IMG/VR virus record: IMGVR_UViG_3300020139_000001
Coordinates: 1 to 64,000 of that record
Origin: a virus
Reading direction: 5' to 3' (one strand)
Length of the DNA stretch: 64,000 nt
In this document: positions 32,355-41,801 of the stretch, piece after piece
Layout: every line of letters begins with the position of its first letter
How positions within the stretch are numbered: position 1 is the stretch's first letter
The notes under the pieces: model-generated
What the model was told of the DNA's origin: nothing
Seen by the model: only the letters and a program-made list of their open reading frames with translations
The model's database searches: none
Position numbers and translations under genes: made by a program

Positions 32355-34868
32355 TTAGCTTACAATAAAGTTCAGCAGAATACGCTCAACCACTCTTGTA
32401 GGTTTTATGTAGACGTTCACGTGGAATGTCTTCCGAACTAGCTCGTACTCGTTTGCACCTACCTCTACAGAGTACTCGTACAGTCCTCTCCGAGATTGTA
32501 CATCAGCAAGCACTCCTTCTACAGCCACTCTTGCTCTATTCCAAGTAAAGCTATCATTCTGTTCAAAGAGGAACTCACTTAGCGTTCTAGAGATAACCTT
32601 TCTGAGGTACAGTATCAATCTCACGATGTTGACATCAGACAACGCAGACTGCTTACGTTGAGTAGTTAGTTGGCCGTAGACCATGTATCTCTTATTCTTG
32701 TATACTATGGGATTGACTTGGTTGAGATAGAGCAGGTCCAACTCCCCACTAGTTGCATTGAACAGCAACTGTTCTGGGGGAGCAATTGTACCTCTCTGTG
32801 GACCTGCAGGTGCGAACCATATCTCTGCCACCATATCATTATATGGTATTACTCGTGAGAGGAAATAGGATGGAGCAAGAGTTACAACTCTACCTTCGAA
32901 GGTAGAGTATACTTTTACGAATGGAGTATAGAGAGCACAGAGCCAAGAGTTATAAGCATATGCACCATTCCTCTCTTCAATTGTCTGGTCTACGTCTATC
33001 GTTTTGGGGAGATCGAGTATAGCAAAACAATCTCCTCTAACCTCACACAATTCAATAAGAGCATTCTTGATTGGTTTGGAGAATCCTGCATCTAGAACTA
33101 TAGAGATGTCGTTATCCTCTGAATCGATAACTCTAGGATCATACAAGCCAGTAAGAGCATTAGCAAAGACTTTGTTCATAACTGAGGGATTTGCATGAAT
33201 GCCATCGACGGAGATCATACAACCCTCATGTCCTCCTCCAAGTTGTAGTACCTGACCACTAATGGCTTTTGAAGTTTGAGCATCGATCAATACGAGCTGT
33301 GACACAATCCTATCTAACATGGTAGGTGCAGAGTCAGGATCCAAAGGAACGAACTTAGTACTAGGAATTGGTACACCATCGTAGTTGTAGTAAGTGGCTA
33401 TAGGATCGTAGGTAGTTCTAAGCATATTCAGCAATGGACGGTTGCAGTAAACTTGTATGTATTTGGAGTACCTATTAACTACATCCTCTATGAAAGTGCT
33501 GTTGCCCATACCGTCAACAGCAGTGGGATCAAAGCTAACTGTAAACTTCTCTAGATCGATAGAGGACCGTGTAAGTGGATCCTTTGATCCAACAGTGAGT
33601 TCAACATGTCCTGGCATACGCGCATCTCTAGAGAAATACACGTACAGATCGTTGTAGTATTGTCCTCTCCCTTTGGCTGCAATTATGAACACAGGATCAA
33701 CATACTGTGTACCTTGTAACGTACGAGAGCCATAGCTTGTGTCTAGTACTTGTGAGGTTGTCTGAAGAGACTGGACATAGTACGTTGTAGTCGCCGTTGC
33801 CCTAATGTTGTGATCAATCTTAGTGTCTGTCTCAGGATCTAGGTACTTCTTCCTAGTTCTGGTAAGGAGGATGGGGCCCGATATGTTGACGACAATAGTA
33901 GAGGGAATAGGTATATCCACTAATATAATCACACAGTCTCCACTAGGTCCCTCTTGCCACTCTCCAGGTCCAAGTTCGTTTCCGTTGAGGAGAACTGTGA
34001 CTTGTCCTTGTCCAGGAACGAATCTGTTGGACAGGTCAATCGTTGTAGGCGCAGGTATAATGTCTCCTTCTGTAAAGGTAAATGTCTCTGTGACAAAGTG
34101 TGTTAACTGCTGATGCTCTGCAAGTGTTCTAGTAGGAGTAGCACTAAAGTAGACAGGTACGTAACGCTCGAAAGGACTACCGATTTCAAGAGTTCTAGCT
34201 TGAGGAGTAAGCTTGAATACGGCAACTACTTGTCCTGCGGTATAACTACCAGGTAAGAAAATCTCATTGGATACCGAACCTTGGCTACCAACAGGGCTCC
34301 ACTGTACAGGTCCGCTACTGTCTACATATACATGGAACTCACTCTCACCTACAACATAGTTCATGTTAGGATTAGAGAAGGTAATGGTGACGCCTTCAGG
34401 ATAGTTCCGTGTTAATTGAATACTTTCGTTCGCTGCAAATAACTTTTTCTGAAATTCGAGCCCATCATAGCCGTTAACATCAGAAAATACTCTAATACAG
34501 ACGATAGCATTTGCAAACGTAGCCGGTTTATCGATCCAATAGTGTGAAGGAGATGTTGGGTGTGTTAACGTACCTGCGTCTAGTAGTTCTGCGGTGTCCT
34601 CAAGTGTAGGTAAGGGACGAATCACATATAAGTTTCCACTGAGACTAAGCCAATTGAAAGCATTATACAGTGATTGTCCGTACTTCTCAAGATTGGGTGA
34701 GCCGAAGTCGTTGATGAGTTCGCTCTGAGAAGCAACAAAGGTTAATGTGTTGTCTATACCGTAAGGGGACAGTATAGGAATGAAGCCTACTGTTCCTGGT
34801 ACGGGAGTTGCAAAAAGAGACTGATCGATGATCTTAGTATATACACCAGGGGCTATTTGTGTTGGCAT
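32355..34868 (-). CDS. Tail sheath protein (gp18-like)
   Basis: An 837-residue contractile sheath subunit. The N-terminus PTQIAPGVYTKIID with TVGFIPILSPYGIDNT, and the C-terminal block NVIVRLILYLRKVISRTLSEFLF through FHVNVYIKPTRVVERILLNF, are the conserved sheath core; the middle (about 130-480) is strand-rich and variable, longer than T4 gp18 (659 residues). Start follows GGAGG upstream on this strand. A 22-base perfect palindrome lies at 32887-32908. Confidence 0.93.
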   Translation of the reverse strand: MPTQIAPGVYTKIIDQSLFATPVPGTVGFIPILSPYGIDNTLTFVASQSELINDFGSPNLEKYGQSLYNAFNWLSLSGNLYVIRPLPTLEDTAELLDAGTLTHPTSPSHYWIDKPATFANAIVCIRVFSDVNGYDGLEFQKKLFAANESIQLTRNYPEGVTITFSNPNMNYVVGESEFHVYVDSSGPVQWSPVGSQGSVSNEIFLPGSYTAGQVVAVFKLTPQARTLEIGSPFERYVPVYFSATPTRTLAEHQQLTHFVTETFTFTEGDIIPAPTTIDLSNRFVPGQGQVTVLLNGNELGPGEWQEGPSGDCVIILVDIPIPSTIVVNISGPILLTRTRKKYLDPETDTKIDHNIRATATTTYYVQSLQTTSQVLDTSYGSRTLQGTQYVDPVFIIAAKGRGQYYNDLYVYFSRDARMPGHVELTVGSKDPLTRSSIDLEKFTVSFDPTAVDGMGNSTFIEDVVNRYSKYIQVYCNRPLLNMLRTTYDPIATYYNYDGVPIPSTKFVPLDPDSAPTMLDRIVSQLVLIDAQTSKAISGQVLQLGGGHEGCMISVDGIHANPSVMNKVFANALTGLYDPRVIDSEDNDISIVLDAGFSKPIKNALIELCEVRGDCFAILDLPKTIDVDQTIEERNGAYAYNSWLCALYTPFVKVYSTFEGRVVTLAPSYFLSRVIPYNDMVAEIWFAPAGPQRGTIAPPEQLLFNATSGELDLLYLNQVNPIVYKNKRYMVYGQLTTQRKQSALSDVNIVRLILYLRKVISRTLSEFLFEQNDSFTWNRARVAVEGVLADVQSRRGLYEYSVEVGANEYELVRKTFHVNVYIKPTRVVERILLNFIVS
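32887..32908. repeat. Perfect 22-base palindrome in sheath gene
   Basis: actctacctt followed by cg and its mirror, fully self-complementary over 22 bases. On RNA it would form a short hairpin with a four-base loop. It lies in the middle of the sheath coding region. Confidence 0.8.
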
Positions 34869-34924
34869 CTAGAGAGCACCTCCTTATGATACTTTCTGTT
34901 ATTTGTTCACTAAAGTAGTAGATA

Positions 34925-35416
34925 CTAGAAGAACAGGTGCCAAAAGATCTTTTGAGATCTGGAGGTATCTTTCGTGATGGAGGGGAATGTAATACGTGCA
35001 AAGAGTTGAAAGCTCGTAGGGTTAGATAAACTGTTAGTTACAAACAATCCAGCTTCGCTATATTTAAAGAGAGGAGGTCCATCGGTTGTGCTAATATCCA
35101 ACGCTATCACAGACTGTAGATCTGTAATATGTGTAACGCTCGTGATAGCTTTCTTCCTACCACCATCAGGGTAATTAGCATCGAGTACGATGGGTGAATA
35201 CAAGTCAGTGTCAGATTCTTGTGGTGCTATCGGAATGAGATCGTTACTAGGATCTACACCACCGCTACCTATACCAAAGAAGCCGAACTTCCAAGTACGG
35301 TAGGTTCCATGATTAGTCACCACATGTTGCGTGAACCTTCGTCCGTGCAGGACAACCATATTGTATCCTTCGTATATGAGTTTACCTTCCTCGTATATCT
35401 GTACTAAATTCCTCAT
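34925..35416 (-). CDS. Virion protein with neck/fibre-type beta domain
   Basis: A 163-residue beta-rich protein. The features RRFTQHVVTNHG, FGIGSGG, YSEAGLFVTNS and the ending LFARITFPSITKDTSRSQ with IFWHLFF are typical of small virion proteins of T4-like phages; the same outline opens the tail fibre at 47997 (GSGSAPST, FVASFSP). A position between sheath and a large baseplate protein supports a neck or baseplate role. Confidence 0.65.
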   Translation of the reverse strand: MRNLVQIYEEGKLIYEGYNMVVLHGRRFTQHVVTNHGTYRTWKFGFFGIGSGGVDPSNDLIPIAPQESDTDLYSPIVLDANYPDGGRKKAITSVTHITDLQSVIALDISTTDGPPLFKYSEAGLFVTNSLSNPTSFQLFARITFPSITKDTSRSQKIFWHLFF

Positions 35417-35432
35417 TCTTTTCCTCCTAAAC

Positions 35433-37730
35433 TTAGTTCTGGAACACTAGGAAGTTGTATTCGGGTTCTCCGTTCCTATAGCTTTGTATAATCACTAAAT
35501 CGTCTCCATAACGTGCGTAATAGGATACATCAGAAGAGAACACTAGATCTCTCAACACACGTTGTCCATAGAGATCAAACGATCGTATCCTAAGTTGTAC
35601 TTCCTCAGGATAAGAGGATGGTGGAGAATCAACTATGGGGTAGTTCACACCATCACTTCCTCTTACGTAGCCAACTTGAGGTGCCAATAGTGATTTGATG
35701 GATTCAGCAAGTGTAGCTTCCACTAGATGCCATGTCCACGCTTCGTGCCTATAGGTAGGACCTACTGTTACCTCCGTCTCTGTTTCTGATACTAGAGGCA
35801 AGGTTTGGAGAGGAGCATAGTGTGTAGTATCTAGTTCCCATATAGGATAGGCTGTCCTTTGGTCATGTATGGGATAGGTTCTTGTTGATATATGAGGAAA
35901 CATTATGTAGGAGCCTTCGTTCAACTGCAAGCCTTGGTTTAAGCTTGTCCAATACTGATCCAAGTTGTACAGTTCCTGACGAGTTATCTTAGGAAAAGTA
36001 TAGGGGGCCGAGAGATACTTCTGCTGTCCTACCACTAATGCAGAATCGAAATATACCATCTCTTCAATCCTATCGAGAGGTGCTTTAGTTCGTAACCAGT
36101 TCTCCACTATATTATCAACTACGAGCCAATACACAGGAATGTCTCCCAAAGGTCTAGCATACACAGGTTTTAGGAAGTGTACAATCTCTTGGAACCCTCT
36201 CAACGTAGGATGCAAGTACACTAAAGCAGATAGGGATAGTGACTGAGCCAACACACTTAGTATAGTGCCTATCCAAGAAGAGATTTGTAAGGCTACCTGA
36301 TCTTTGATCCAAGGATCAGTGATTGTGGAGAACTGAGATTCGATATGCACAAGAAAGTCCCACACGACAGGACTGAGCCTCTTTACCAATTCCTCGAAGA
36401 TCTTCCAAGGATCACGATACTGTGGCTTCCAATTCAGTCCCAACTTGTCTATCCAGAATGGTAAATAGGAGTCAACCTCAACTTGAGTTTGCTCTCTACT
36501 CTGTGGAAGCACAACGTTGTAATACTCGTCGTACGTAGTAGATAGTGAAGGTGTAGGATAACTATCATAAAACAATTGTACCATACTACGAGTTCTCGCG
36601 AGTATCAACCAAGCAGGTGCAGACTCAAGAACAACGGCAGCAATTGAATGCAAAATAGGATCTTTTTCTGGTGAGTAGCGCTCCCAATGCTGTACTATGT
36701 ACAGATAAAGGTCAACAGGCTTAACTTGACGTATGGACACTTGATGAGTGTATAAGAAGTCGGTAATGACCTCATACAAAGATGCATCAGTGAGAGACAA
36801 CTTCTGCTTGAGTACTTCCAACAATACGTTCCTCGATAGAGGAGCTTCATCGATAGAGGAGACCTTAGGATAAAAGAGATAGTACAGATGTACGTTCAGA
36901 TTACCTAAGTCCTCATAAAAGAACTGTACGTCGTTCCATCGAGTGGCGTCATAGTGATAGTACTTATTTAGGATGTAGTAGAGTCCCTTACAAAGAAAGA
37001 CGCATTCGGAGACGCTTAGAAATGTAGGCCAGAATGGTATTGTAATAGACCTAACGGGTGGATTGCCTGTTTCCAAAGTCTCTAACACTTCCAAGTCTGC
37101 AAACACTTGAAGAGTAAGTACTTCAACACAAACATCGAGGAAGTGCATAGGATATAGTACGGAGAAGTAAGAAGTACGAACAGGAAAACTATGAATAGTG
37201 TCTAGTGGTATTCTCCACAGCGGATCTCCCAAAAGTACAGAGGTTGGATACTTGAGCTCAGGTAGTTTCTCACCTTTATATACTCCCATCAACCAATCGG
37301 GGCTAACTAACTCAATCTCAACCAATTGGACTTCTTTCATAGTGTACAAGTAAGCTATCAACTGTTCCAGAGTCTCTAGTGTTCCTTTTTGTTTATAGAC
37401 AGAGGCTAATAATGGTGACAAGCGCTTAACATGTGTATCCTCTAGAGAGGGGGTAGGTGTGAAGCCGAAACTTCGTAGCCACTCTCGCAAGTAGTCTATT
37501 CCGCCTAAGGCCTTACGTGCAGAGAAGTCTGTGATCGTTTTGAGAGTAGCTATCCAAGTAGCGATGTTGGAAATAAGTGTGGGATTCTCGTAGGAGGGTA
37601 TAACAAGCTTCTCTTTGATCAGTCTCTCATGAGTGTCTCTATGTATTAGGAACCAACGATATATCTCATCGTCCTCTCTAGCTTCCTCTACAGATCTCAA
37701 CACACGTTTGACAACCTTAGAGAGATCCAT
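35433..37730 (-). CDS. Large baseplate wedge protein (gp7 / tail protein I-like)
   Basis: A 765-residue protein. The N-terminal 150 residues (ISNIATWIATLKTITDFSAR, then KRLSPLLASVYKQKGTLETLEQLIAYLY) carry the helical KGT element seen in phage tail protein I/wedge proteins. The rest is aromatic-rich alpha/beta. T4 gp7 is of comparable scale. The stop end overlaps nothing; upstream it overlaps the 37717 gene by 14 bases. Exact T4 equivalent is uncertain. Confidence 0.6.
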   Translation of the reverse strand: MDLSKVVKRVLRSVEEAREDDEIYRWFLIHRDTHERLIKEKLVIPSYENPTLISNIATWIATLKTITDFSARKALGGIDYLREWLRSFGFTPTPSLEDTHVKRLSPLLASVYKQKGTLETLEQLIAYLYTMKEVQLVEIELVSPDWLMGVYKGEKLPELKYPTSVLLGDPLWRIPLDTIHSFPVRTSYFSVLYPMHFLDVCVEVLTLQVFADLEVLETLETGNPPVRSITIPFWPTFLSVSECVFLCKGLYYILNKYYHYDATRWNDVQFFYEDLGNLNVHLYYLFYPKVSSIDEAPLSRNVLLEVLKQKLSLTDASLYEVITDFLYTHQVSIRQVKPVDLYLYIVQHWERYSPEKDPILHSIAAVVLESAPAWLILARTRSMVQLFYDSYPTPSLSTTYDEYYNVVLPQSREQTQVEVDSYLPFWIDKLGLNWKPQYRDPWKIFEELVKRLSPVVWDFLVHIESQFSTITDPWIKDQVALQISSWIGTILSVLAQSLSLSALVYLHPTLRGFQEIVHFLKPVYARPLGDIPVYWLVVDNIVENWLRTKAPLDRIEEMVYFDSALVVGQQKYLSAPYTFPKITRQELYNLDQYWTSLNQGLQLNEGSYIMFPHISTRTYPIHDQRTAYPIWELDTTHYAPLQTLPLVSETETEVTVGPTYRHEAWTWHLVEATLAESIKSLLAPQVGYVRGSDGVNYPIVDSPPSSYPEEVQLRIRSFDLYGQRVLRDLVFSSDVSYYARYGDDLVIIQSYRNGEPEYNFLVFQN

Positions 37731-38880
37731 AAATGTCCTCCAGCACCTTTACTCCTACACTATACAGAAATAACATCTCTAGCCAATTGCTGGTAGCAGG
37801 AGTCTGTGTAGGTAGTTCACGCTGTGTGACCCATAACACATACATGTTGTGGATTTGCGCCAAAGGATGTGGATCTAAGAGTAGAGACCAATCCTGAGAC
37901 TGTTGTTGAAGAAGTATCTGATCCGCTAGTGCTGCTACTGAAGCAGAAGTATTAGGGTACAGAAGATCCCATATTGTAGTTCCTGTAGAAGAGTCCACAG
38001 TAATGTATATCCCTCTATTCCACCACCGAGCTAGCACGAACACATCAGGATTACTTAACACTGACTCCAATGGTCTAACATATTGTGATCCTAGACCTGT
38101 AAATGTACATAGTCCTGAAATCACAGACTGTGCTAATTGTGGAGGGTTAAGAGACTCATAGATTGGCCTTTGTGTAGTAAACCTAGAGGAAAATAGGACC
38201 TCACTGACATACAATACATCAAGTACAAAAGGAGGCCAGCAACTCGTGGTTCTATCCAAAAGCAATAGGAGTGTCTTCTCTAGAGTGGAGAGCATTTCTT
38301 GCATCCTCACCCATACAATACTGTCTTGGGGGGAGAGGAAAATGTTGAACCTGTCGATGTATACCTTAACTTCCTCCACTTTAGACTCAATTGTACTTAC
38401 AGGATTGTTGTCCACAATGAGTGTAACTTTGAATGCTTGTAATTGCTCCGTAAACGGATTGGGAGTGAGGAAGACTGCTGGCTCGACATTCATTACCTGA
38501 TAGAGCGAACTATCTGAGTACCTGTCCGAGAACACAGGAAATGTTAGGTGGTCATCTGGTTTGGGGATCACTCCAAACATTGAGAACATTGTGATTGTAC
38601 TCTGGTCACCTCCTAGTATCACACCTCGAGAGTCAAAAGAGGTTACAGAGTACGTCATTACATCGGAGTGAAATACAGGTACACCAATGTATTTTGTAAA
38701 CCTATTGGGTGAGAGTACGCCGGAAGGTGCAGTGTAACCTGAGCGAGAGGAAGCATCAAACACTACAGGACGATTCTGATAATAGTTTACAAAAATAGGA
38801 GGGACATATTTTGCAAAGTGTCCTAGCGTTACGGACAAGTATTCCTTGAAGTAGTTTGCATACCACTCGAAGTTTATCAT
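37717..38880 (-). CDS. Structural protein, baseplate region
   Basis: A 387-residue strand-rich protein (SVTSFDSRGVILGGDQSTIT, KVTLIVDNNPVSTIE) of no recognised family. It lies between the gp25-like and large wedge genes and overlaps both by a few bases, so it is very likely a baseplate component. Confidence 0.6.
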   Translation of the reverse strand: MINFEWYANYFKEYLSVTLGHFAKYVPPIFVNYYQNRPVVFDASSRSGYTAPSGVLSPNRFTKYIGVPVFHSDVMTYSVTSFDSRGVILGGDQSTITMFSMFGVIPKPDDHLTFPVFSDRYSDSSLYQVMNVEPAVFLTPNPFTEQLQAFKVTLIVDNNPVSTIESKVEEVKVYIDRFNIFLSPQDSIVWVRMQEMLSTLEKTLLLLLDRTTSCWPPFVLDVLYVSEVLFSSRFTTQRPIYESLNPPQLAQSVISGLCTFTGLGSQYVRPLESVLSNPDVFVLARWWNRGIYITVDSSTGTTIWDLLYPNTSASVAALADQILLQQQSQDWSLLLDPHPLAQIHNMYVLWVTQRELPTQTPATSNWLEMLFLYSVGVKVLEDIYGSL

Positions 38881-39272
38881 GAGCGTACTCTTACGTCGAC
38901 AGGCAGTACATACGTCTTATCCTCAATCGTGAGGTGTACATTTATCAACAGAGTCTTCTTCTCTGGATCACTATGTGTTTGTACTTTTGTAACACGTACC
39001 CCACTAATCTCAGCATTCAAATCGGTCACCAATTCGGAGGTTAACTGGGCTGGAAGAGCTTCCTCATAAGGAGCAAACAAATAGTTTAACACAGTGGAGC
39101 CAAGCTCTCTCGCTTTAAAGATGGTACCCTTGGGCGTATTGATAAAAACACCGATCTCATTCTGAATGCGTGTCTTACCTAGTACTAGTGTGTTGAGATT
39201 CTCTGGATCCCAATCTAGGTGTACATCCGAAGTATGCAAACTAGATACTTCTTTAGCAAAGAACAGACTCAT
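38877..39272 (-). CDS. Baseplate wedge protein gp25-like
   Basis: A 131-residue protein matching the gp25/IraD family: IQNEIGVFINTPKGTIFKARELGSTVLNYLF (EPR-like element where T4-type proteins have R-x-x-G at the wedge core), then SELVTDLNAEISGVRVTKVQ and a strand-rich C-terminus. It has a typical length and is overlapped by both neighbours. Confidence 0.88.
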   Translation of the reverse strand: MSLFFAKEVSSLHTSDVHLDWDPENLNTLVLGKTRIQNEIGVFINTPKGTIFKARELGSTVLNYLFAPYEEALPAQLTSELVTDLNAEISGVRVTKVQTHSDPEKKTLLINVHLTIEDKTYVLPVDVRVRS

Positions 39273-39475
39273 TTCAGATCTCCAAAATAAGATTTCAACA
39301 GGTTTAAAGCACCTTTCTGCTTCAGGTCAATCTTGCGTCTTAGGAGCCCACCCTTCTTCGTAAAGGACTGTACCAACCAATAGGGTACCAATTGAGACTT
39401 CACCAAACCAACCTCCTCTTCTAGTTTGTTAAGTGACTCAAGCAGCGAGTACGCAGCAAGTGGTGTCAATTCCAA
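39269..39475 (-). CDS. Small coiled-coil frame downstream of gp26-like gene
   Basis: A 68-residue frame (ELTPLAAYSLLESLNKLEEEV, then GLVKSQLVPYWLVQSF). The listed start is TTG without ribosome site, but the coding-like reading continues upstream in frame (DTSVLAALQYFFDAGLIAL) for about 35 residues and into the end of the 39540 gene without a start. The most economical explanation is a +1 frameshift from that gene at its TTTTTT run; a separate weak start remains possible. It ends overlapping the gp25-like gene. Confidence 0.6.
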   Translation of the reverse strand: MELTPLAAYSLLESLNKLEEEVGLVKSQLVPYWLVQSFTKKGGLLRRKIDLKQKGALNLLKSYFGDLK

Positions 39476-39539
39476 TGCTATTAGACCAGCGTCAAAGAAA
39501 TACTGTAACGCAGCTAGTACACTCGTATCCGGTTTCTCG

Positions 39540-40334
39540 CTATACCAAACGCTCCAACAGATAGAGAAAAAAGTTAAGCACTTCTGAATGTTCCTCTCCG
39601 CACTCAGGACAAGGATACTTGACTTGGAAGCTTACTTGTGGTGGTTCCTTCGGATCCAGAGCAGAAATTGTAGACACAGGTGCTTGTCCCAACACCTCTT
39701 GTAATCTCATGAACCATTCTCTGAGTTTTCCTACAGGAGCAGTACAAGGTGGACGCTTGAAAGTTCCCATTTCTGAGGATATCTGAATCACCGTTGGAAC
39801 CTTTAATGAGAATAACGAGAGCTCATCTCTAGACATGTTAGTAAGATCGAGAGACAGTCCTGTAGTAGCGTAGATGCATAATTGGTCTTCCAACGTGCGA
39901 TAAGGCCTGAATGTAATGGTGAAGATACGCGAACCTATTGCTAGTTCCAAATCTTGCTTCTGCGTAAGATCCACCGGTGTGTCCTTATCAAAAGATACCA
40001 ACAGTTGAGTGTCTAAGTTGACCTTTAGGTTGAAAGATTTCTGCTTATTGGGACAAGTGAGAGGCAACTGCAGTTCCGGTCCAAAGGTGTCCCTATAAAG
40101 TGCAAACACCAAGGCATGTAGATCTTGATCGCTTATGGTACTAACCCACTCCTCGAACGTTAGAGACACAGTTATCGATTGATGTATAAGTTTTGCTAAC
40201 TTTGTGAGGACTACATAGAGATTGGTGTGTTCTAAAAACACACTGCTCTGTAACTCTACAAGCTGCCGTAGAGTTAGTCCTCTTACCTCGACTCTTTCGT
40301 GAGAGGACGGCAACAAAGATTCATACATAGACAC
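39540..40334 (-). CDS. Baseplate hub/assembly protein gp26/gp51-like with zinc ribbon
   Basis: A 264-residue protein. The central pattern FGPELQLPLTCPN, FNLKVNLDTQLLV, FRPYRTLEDQ is that of T4-type gp26/gp51 hub-assembly proteins, and the C-terminal YPCPECGEEH can form half of a zinc site together with the CPN cysteine. The gene is upstream of the gp25-like gene as in T4. A run TTTTTT near its 3' end may promote frameshifting into the following frame. Confidence 0.7.
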   Translation of the reverse strand: MSMYESLLPSSHERVEVRGLTLRQLVELQSSVFLEHTNLYVVLTKLAKLIHQSITVSLTFEEWVSTISDQDLHALVFALYRDTFGPELQLPLTCPNKQKSFNLKVNLDTQLLVSFDKDTPVDLTQKQDLELAIGSRIFTITFRPYRTLEDQLCIYATTGLSLDLTNMSRDELSLFSLKVPTVIQISSEMGTFKRPPCTAPVGKLREWFMRLQEVLGQAPVSTISALDPKEPPQVSFQVKYPCPECGEEHSEVLNFFLYLLERLV

Positions 40335-40386
40335 CTCCTATAATGGAGACCGATACACAAAATTGACTCTCAGCTCGAGAAGTCTC

Positions 40387-40557
40387 TTACTTAGACTGTA
40401 CTTTTGTTCGAAGTATTTCTACTTGTCTTTGTAACGAAGACAGTCTCCTTTGTCTGCACTTCTCATATTTCTTTACAGTACTCTCTTCTTCACCACAATC
40501 AAGACACCTATCGTCATAAGGATTCCAAATAGAAGGACAATTGCTGGTTCGTTTCAT
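40387..40557 (-). CDS. Small cysteine-containing protein
   Basis: A 56-residue basic protein with NCPSIWN and RCLDCGEEE, possibly a zinc ribbon, and a C-terminal helix. ATG at 40557 is chosen because AGGAGGTG lies just upstream on this strand. It directly follows the nuclease gene. Function unknown. Confidence 0.6.
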   Translation of the reverse strand: MKRTSNCPSIWNPYDDRCLDCGEEESTVKKYEKCRQRRLSSLQRQVEILRTKVQSK

Positions 40558-40567
40558 ACTACACCTC

Positions 40568-40945
40568 CTAAGTTGTTTCACTAGCACTCAATTTATTTAC
40601 GAACTCAACCATAGGGGAGTTCACACTTATGAACTGTCCACTTACCTCATCTTTGTAAAAAATCTCACCCAAATACCTTCCGTAAACATCTGTCTTGTAA
40701 GATTTGACTACCAACGCAGATCTATGTGACAATAGGCACTCTTCAAGATAGGTTTTACACTTTAAACCTGCAAGTTTCTCTTGCTCGCTAACAGGACGAT
40801 AGATCTCGGGAGTGTTTACTCCTAGTAACCTAAACCGTTGGTTAACACAAACACGAAAGCCTAGATCTACTAACAAGTCGACCGTATCTCCGTCTACAAC
40901 TTTCGTAACATCCAAAACCCTATACACATAGCTTACTTCCACCAC
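40568..40945 (-). CDS. Staphylococcal-nuclease-type thermonuclease
   Basis: A 125-residue SNase-fold nuclease: KVVDGDTVDLL (Asp18, Asp20), FRLLGVNTPE (Arg39, Glu47) and DVYGRYLGEI (Arg90), the catalytic set of thermonucleases. Length is that of the isolated domain and no signal peptide is visible, so it acts inside the cell or in the virion. It starts the minus-strand tail operon behind a promoter candidate at 41053-41082. It might degrade host DNA or process phage DNA. Confidence 0.88.
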   Translation of the reverse strand: MVEVSYVYRVLDVTKVVDGDTVDLLVDLGFRVCVNQRFRLLGVNTPEIYRPVSEQEKLAGLKCKTYLEECLLSHRSALVVKSYKTDVYGRYLGEIFYKDEVSGQFISVNSPMVEFVNKLSASETT

Positions 40946-41006
40946 TTCCTCCCAATTGTACTAATAACGTCTGAATAACACCCCACTGGAACCGAATTTG
41001 CATTTT

Positions 41007-41031
41007 ATCTATTCGATAAAATCGAATAGAT
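41007..41031. repeat. 11-bp inverted repeat upstream of nuclease gene
   Basis: atctattcgat (41007-41017) and its reverse complement (41021-41031), loop aaa. Lying 20 bases downstream of the promoter candidate on the minus strand, it could be an operator or a 5' leader hairpin. No T-run on either side marks a terminator. Confidence 0.7.
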
Positions 41032-41052
41032 CACACACCGCGGGAAGGAACC

Positions 41053-41082
41053 TTTATATTGGCACTTTTGTAAAATTGTAAA
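41053..41082 (-). promoter_or_regulatory. Promoter candidate for the minus-strand nuclease/tail operon
   Basis: On the minus strand, -35 TTTACA (41077-41082) and -10 TATAAA (41053-41058), spacer 18. Placement upstream of the 40945 gene after the end of the 41088 gene fits a new transcription unit. Confidence 0.5.
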
Positions 41083-41087
41083 ACTAT

Positions 41088-41798
41088 CTAGAAGTCTACT
41101 ACCTGTTTACCGTTTGCCACGCACCAACATTCGTCTCTCAGTGGATTTCCATTTATATCGGTTACAGGTATATGTGCAGATAGGTAGATCTTTATGTACT
41201 CCCCCAAACTACTCCTCAGAATAAAGGGGGAGCCAGCTAGAGTATCGGGATCTGCATACTTAAACATTATTTCTATCATCTTATCATCACTTACGTCTGG
41301 AATCACATCTATTGGGATCTCCATAGGTATATTTGTCTTCTTTACTAGTTCTCTCAACGAATTGTACTCAAGTTTTATGCGGGGTGTGGTAGGTGGGTTT
41401 ATTCCATCTACGCTCAAGTATACTTCAAACACTAGTCTATTGTCAGCTGTTAGTTTCAGGTTTTTGGGAAAACGTACAAGTAAGTAGCTTATGATGAATT
41501 TCATACCTGGGGAGGGAGCTATGAGGAAAGTACTATCGTTTGGTCCGTTTACCCAAGAATTTCTATCTCCAAAGTTGTGGGTTACTATTCTTTTATCGTA
41601 AAGTTTTATGGGCGTATTGACAAATGGTCGGACAGCTTGCCATTTCTTGTCGTACATATCGACTTCAGACTCAAAAACTATACCTTCGCTCGCTTGTACA
41701 TATAACCTAACCACTCTACCTGCATCTGCAAACAACTCAAGGTTCTTCTGCCTTCTATATTCCAATAGAGTGTCAATATCCACTTTAATATATCTCAT
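41088..41798 (-). CDS. Tail-associated hypothetical protein (adhesin cassette)
   Basis: A 236-residue beta-rich protein with no recognised family, strands such as RLYVQASEGIVFESEV and RLVFEVYLSV. It follows the 41802 gene by three bases and shares its more A/T-rich base use, so it is probably part of a receptor-binding cassette. Confidence 0.6.
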   Translation of the reverse strand: MRYIKVDIDTLLEYRRQKNLELFADAGRVVRLYVQASEGIVFESEVDMYDKKWQAVRPFVNTPIKLYDKRIVTHNFGDRNSWVNGPNDSTFLIAPSPGMKFIISYLLVRFPKNLKLTADNRLVFEVYLSVDGINPPTTPRIKLEYNSLRELVKKTNIPMEIPIDVIPDVSDDKMIEIMFKYADPDTLAGSPFILRSSLGEYIKIYLSAHIPVTDINGNPLRDECWCVANGKQVVDF

Positions 41799-41801
41799 TT
41801 A

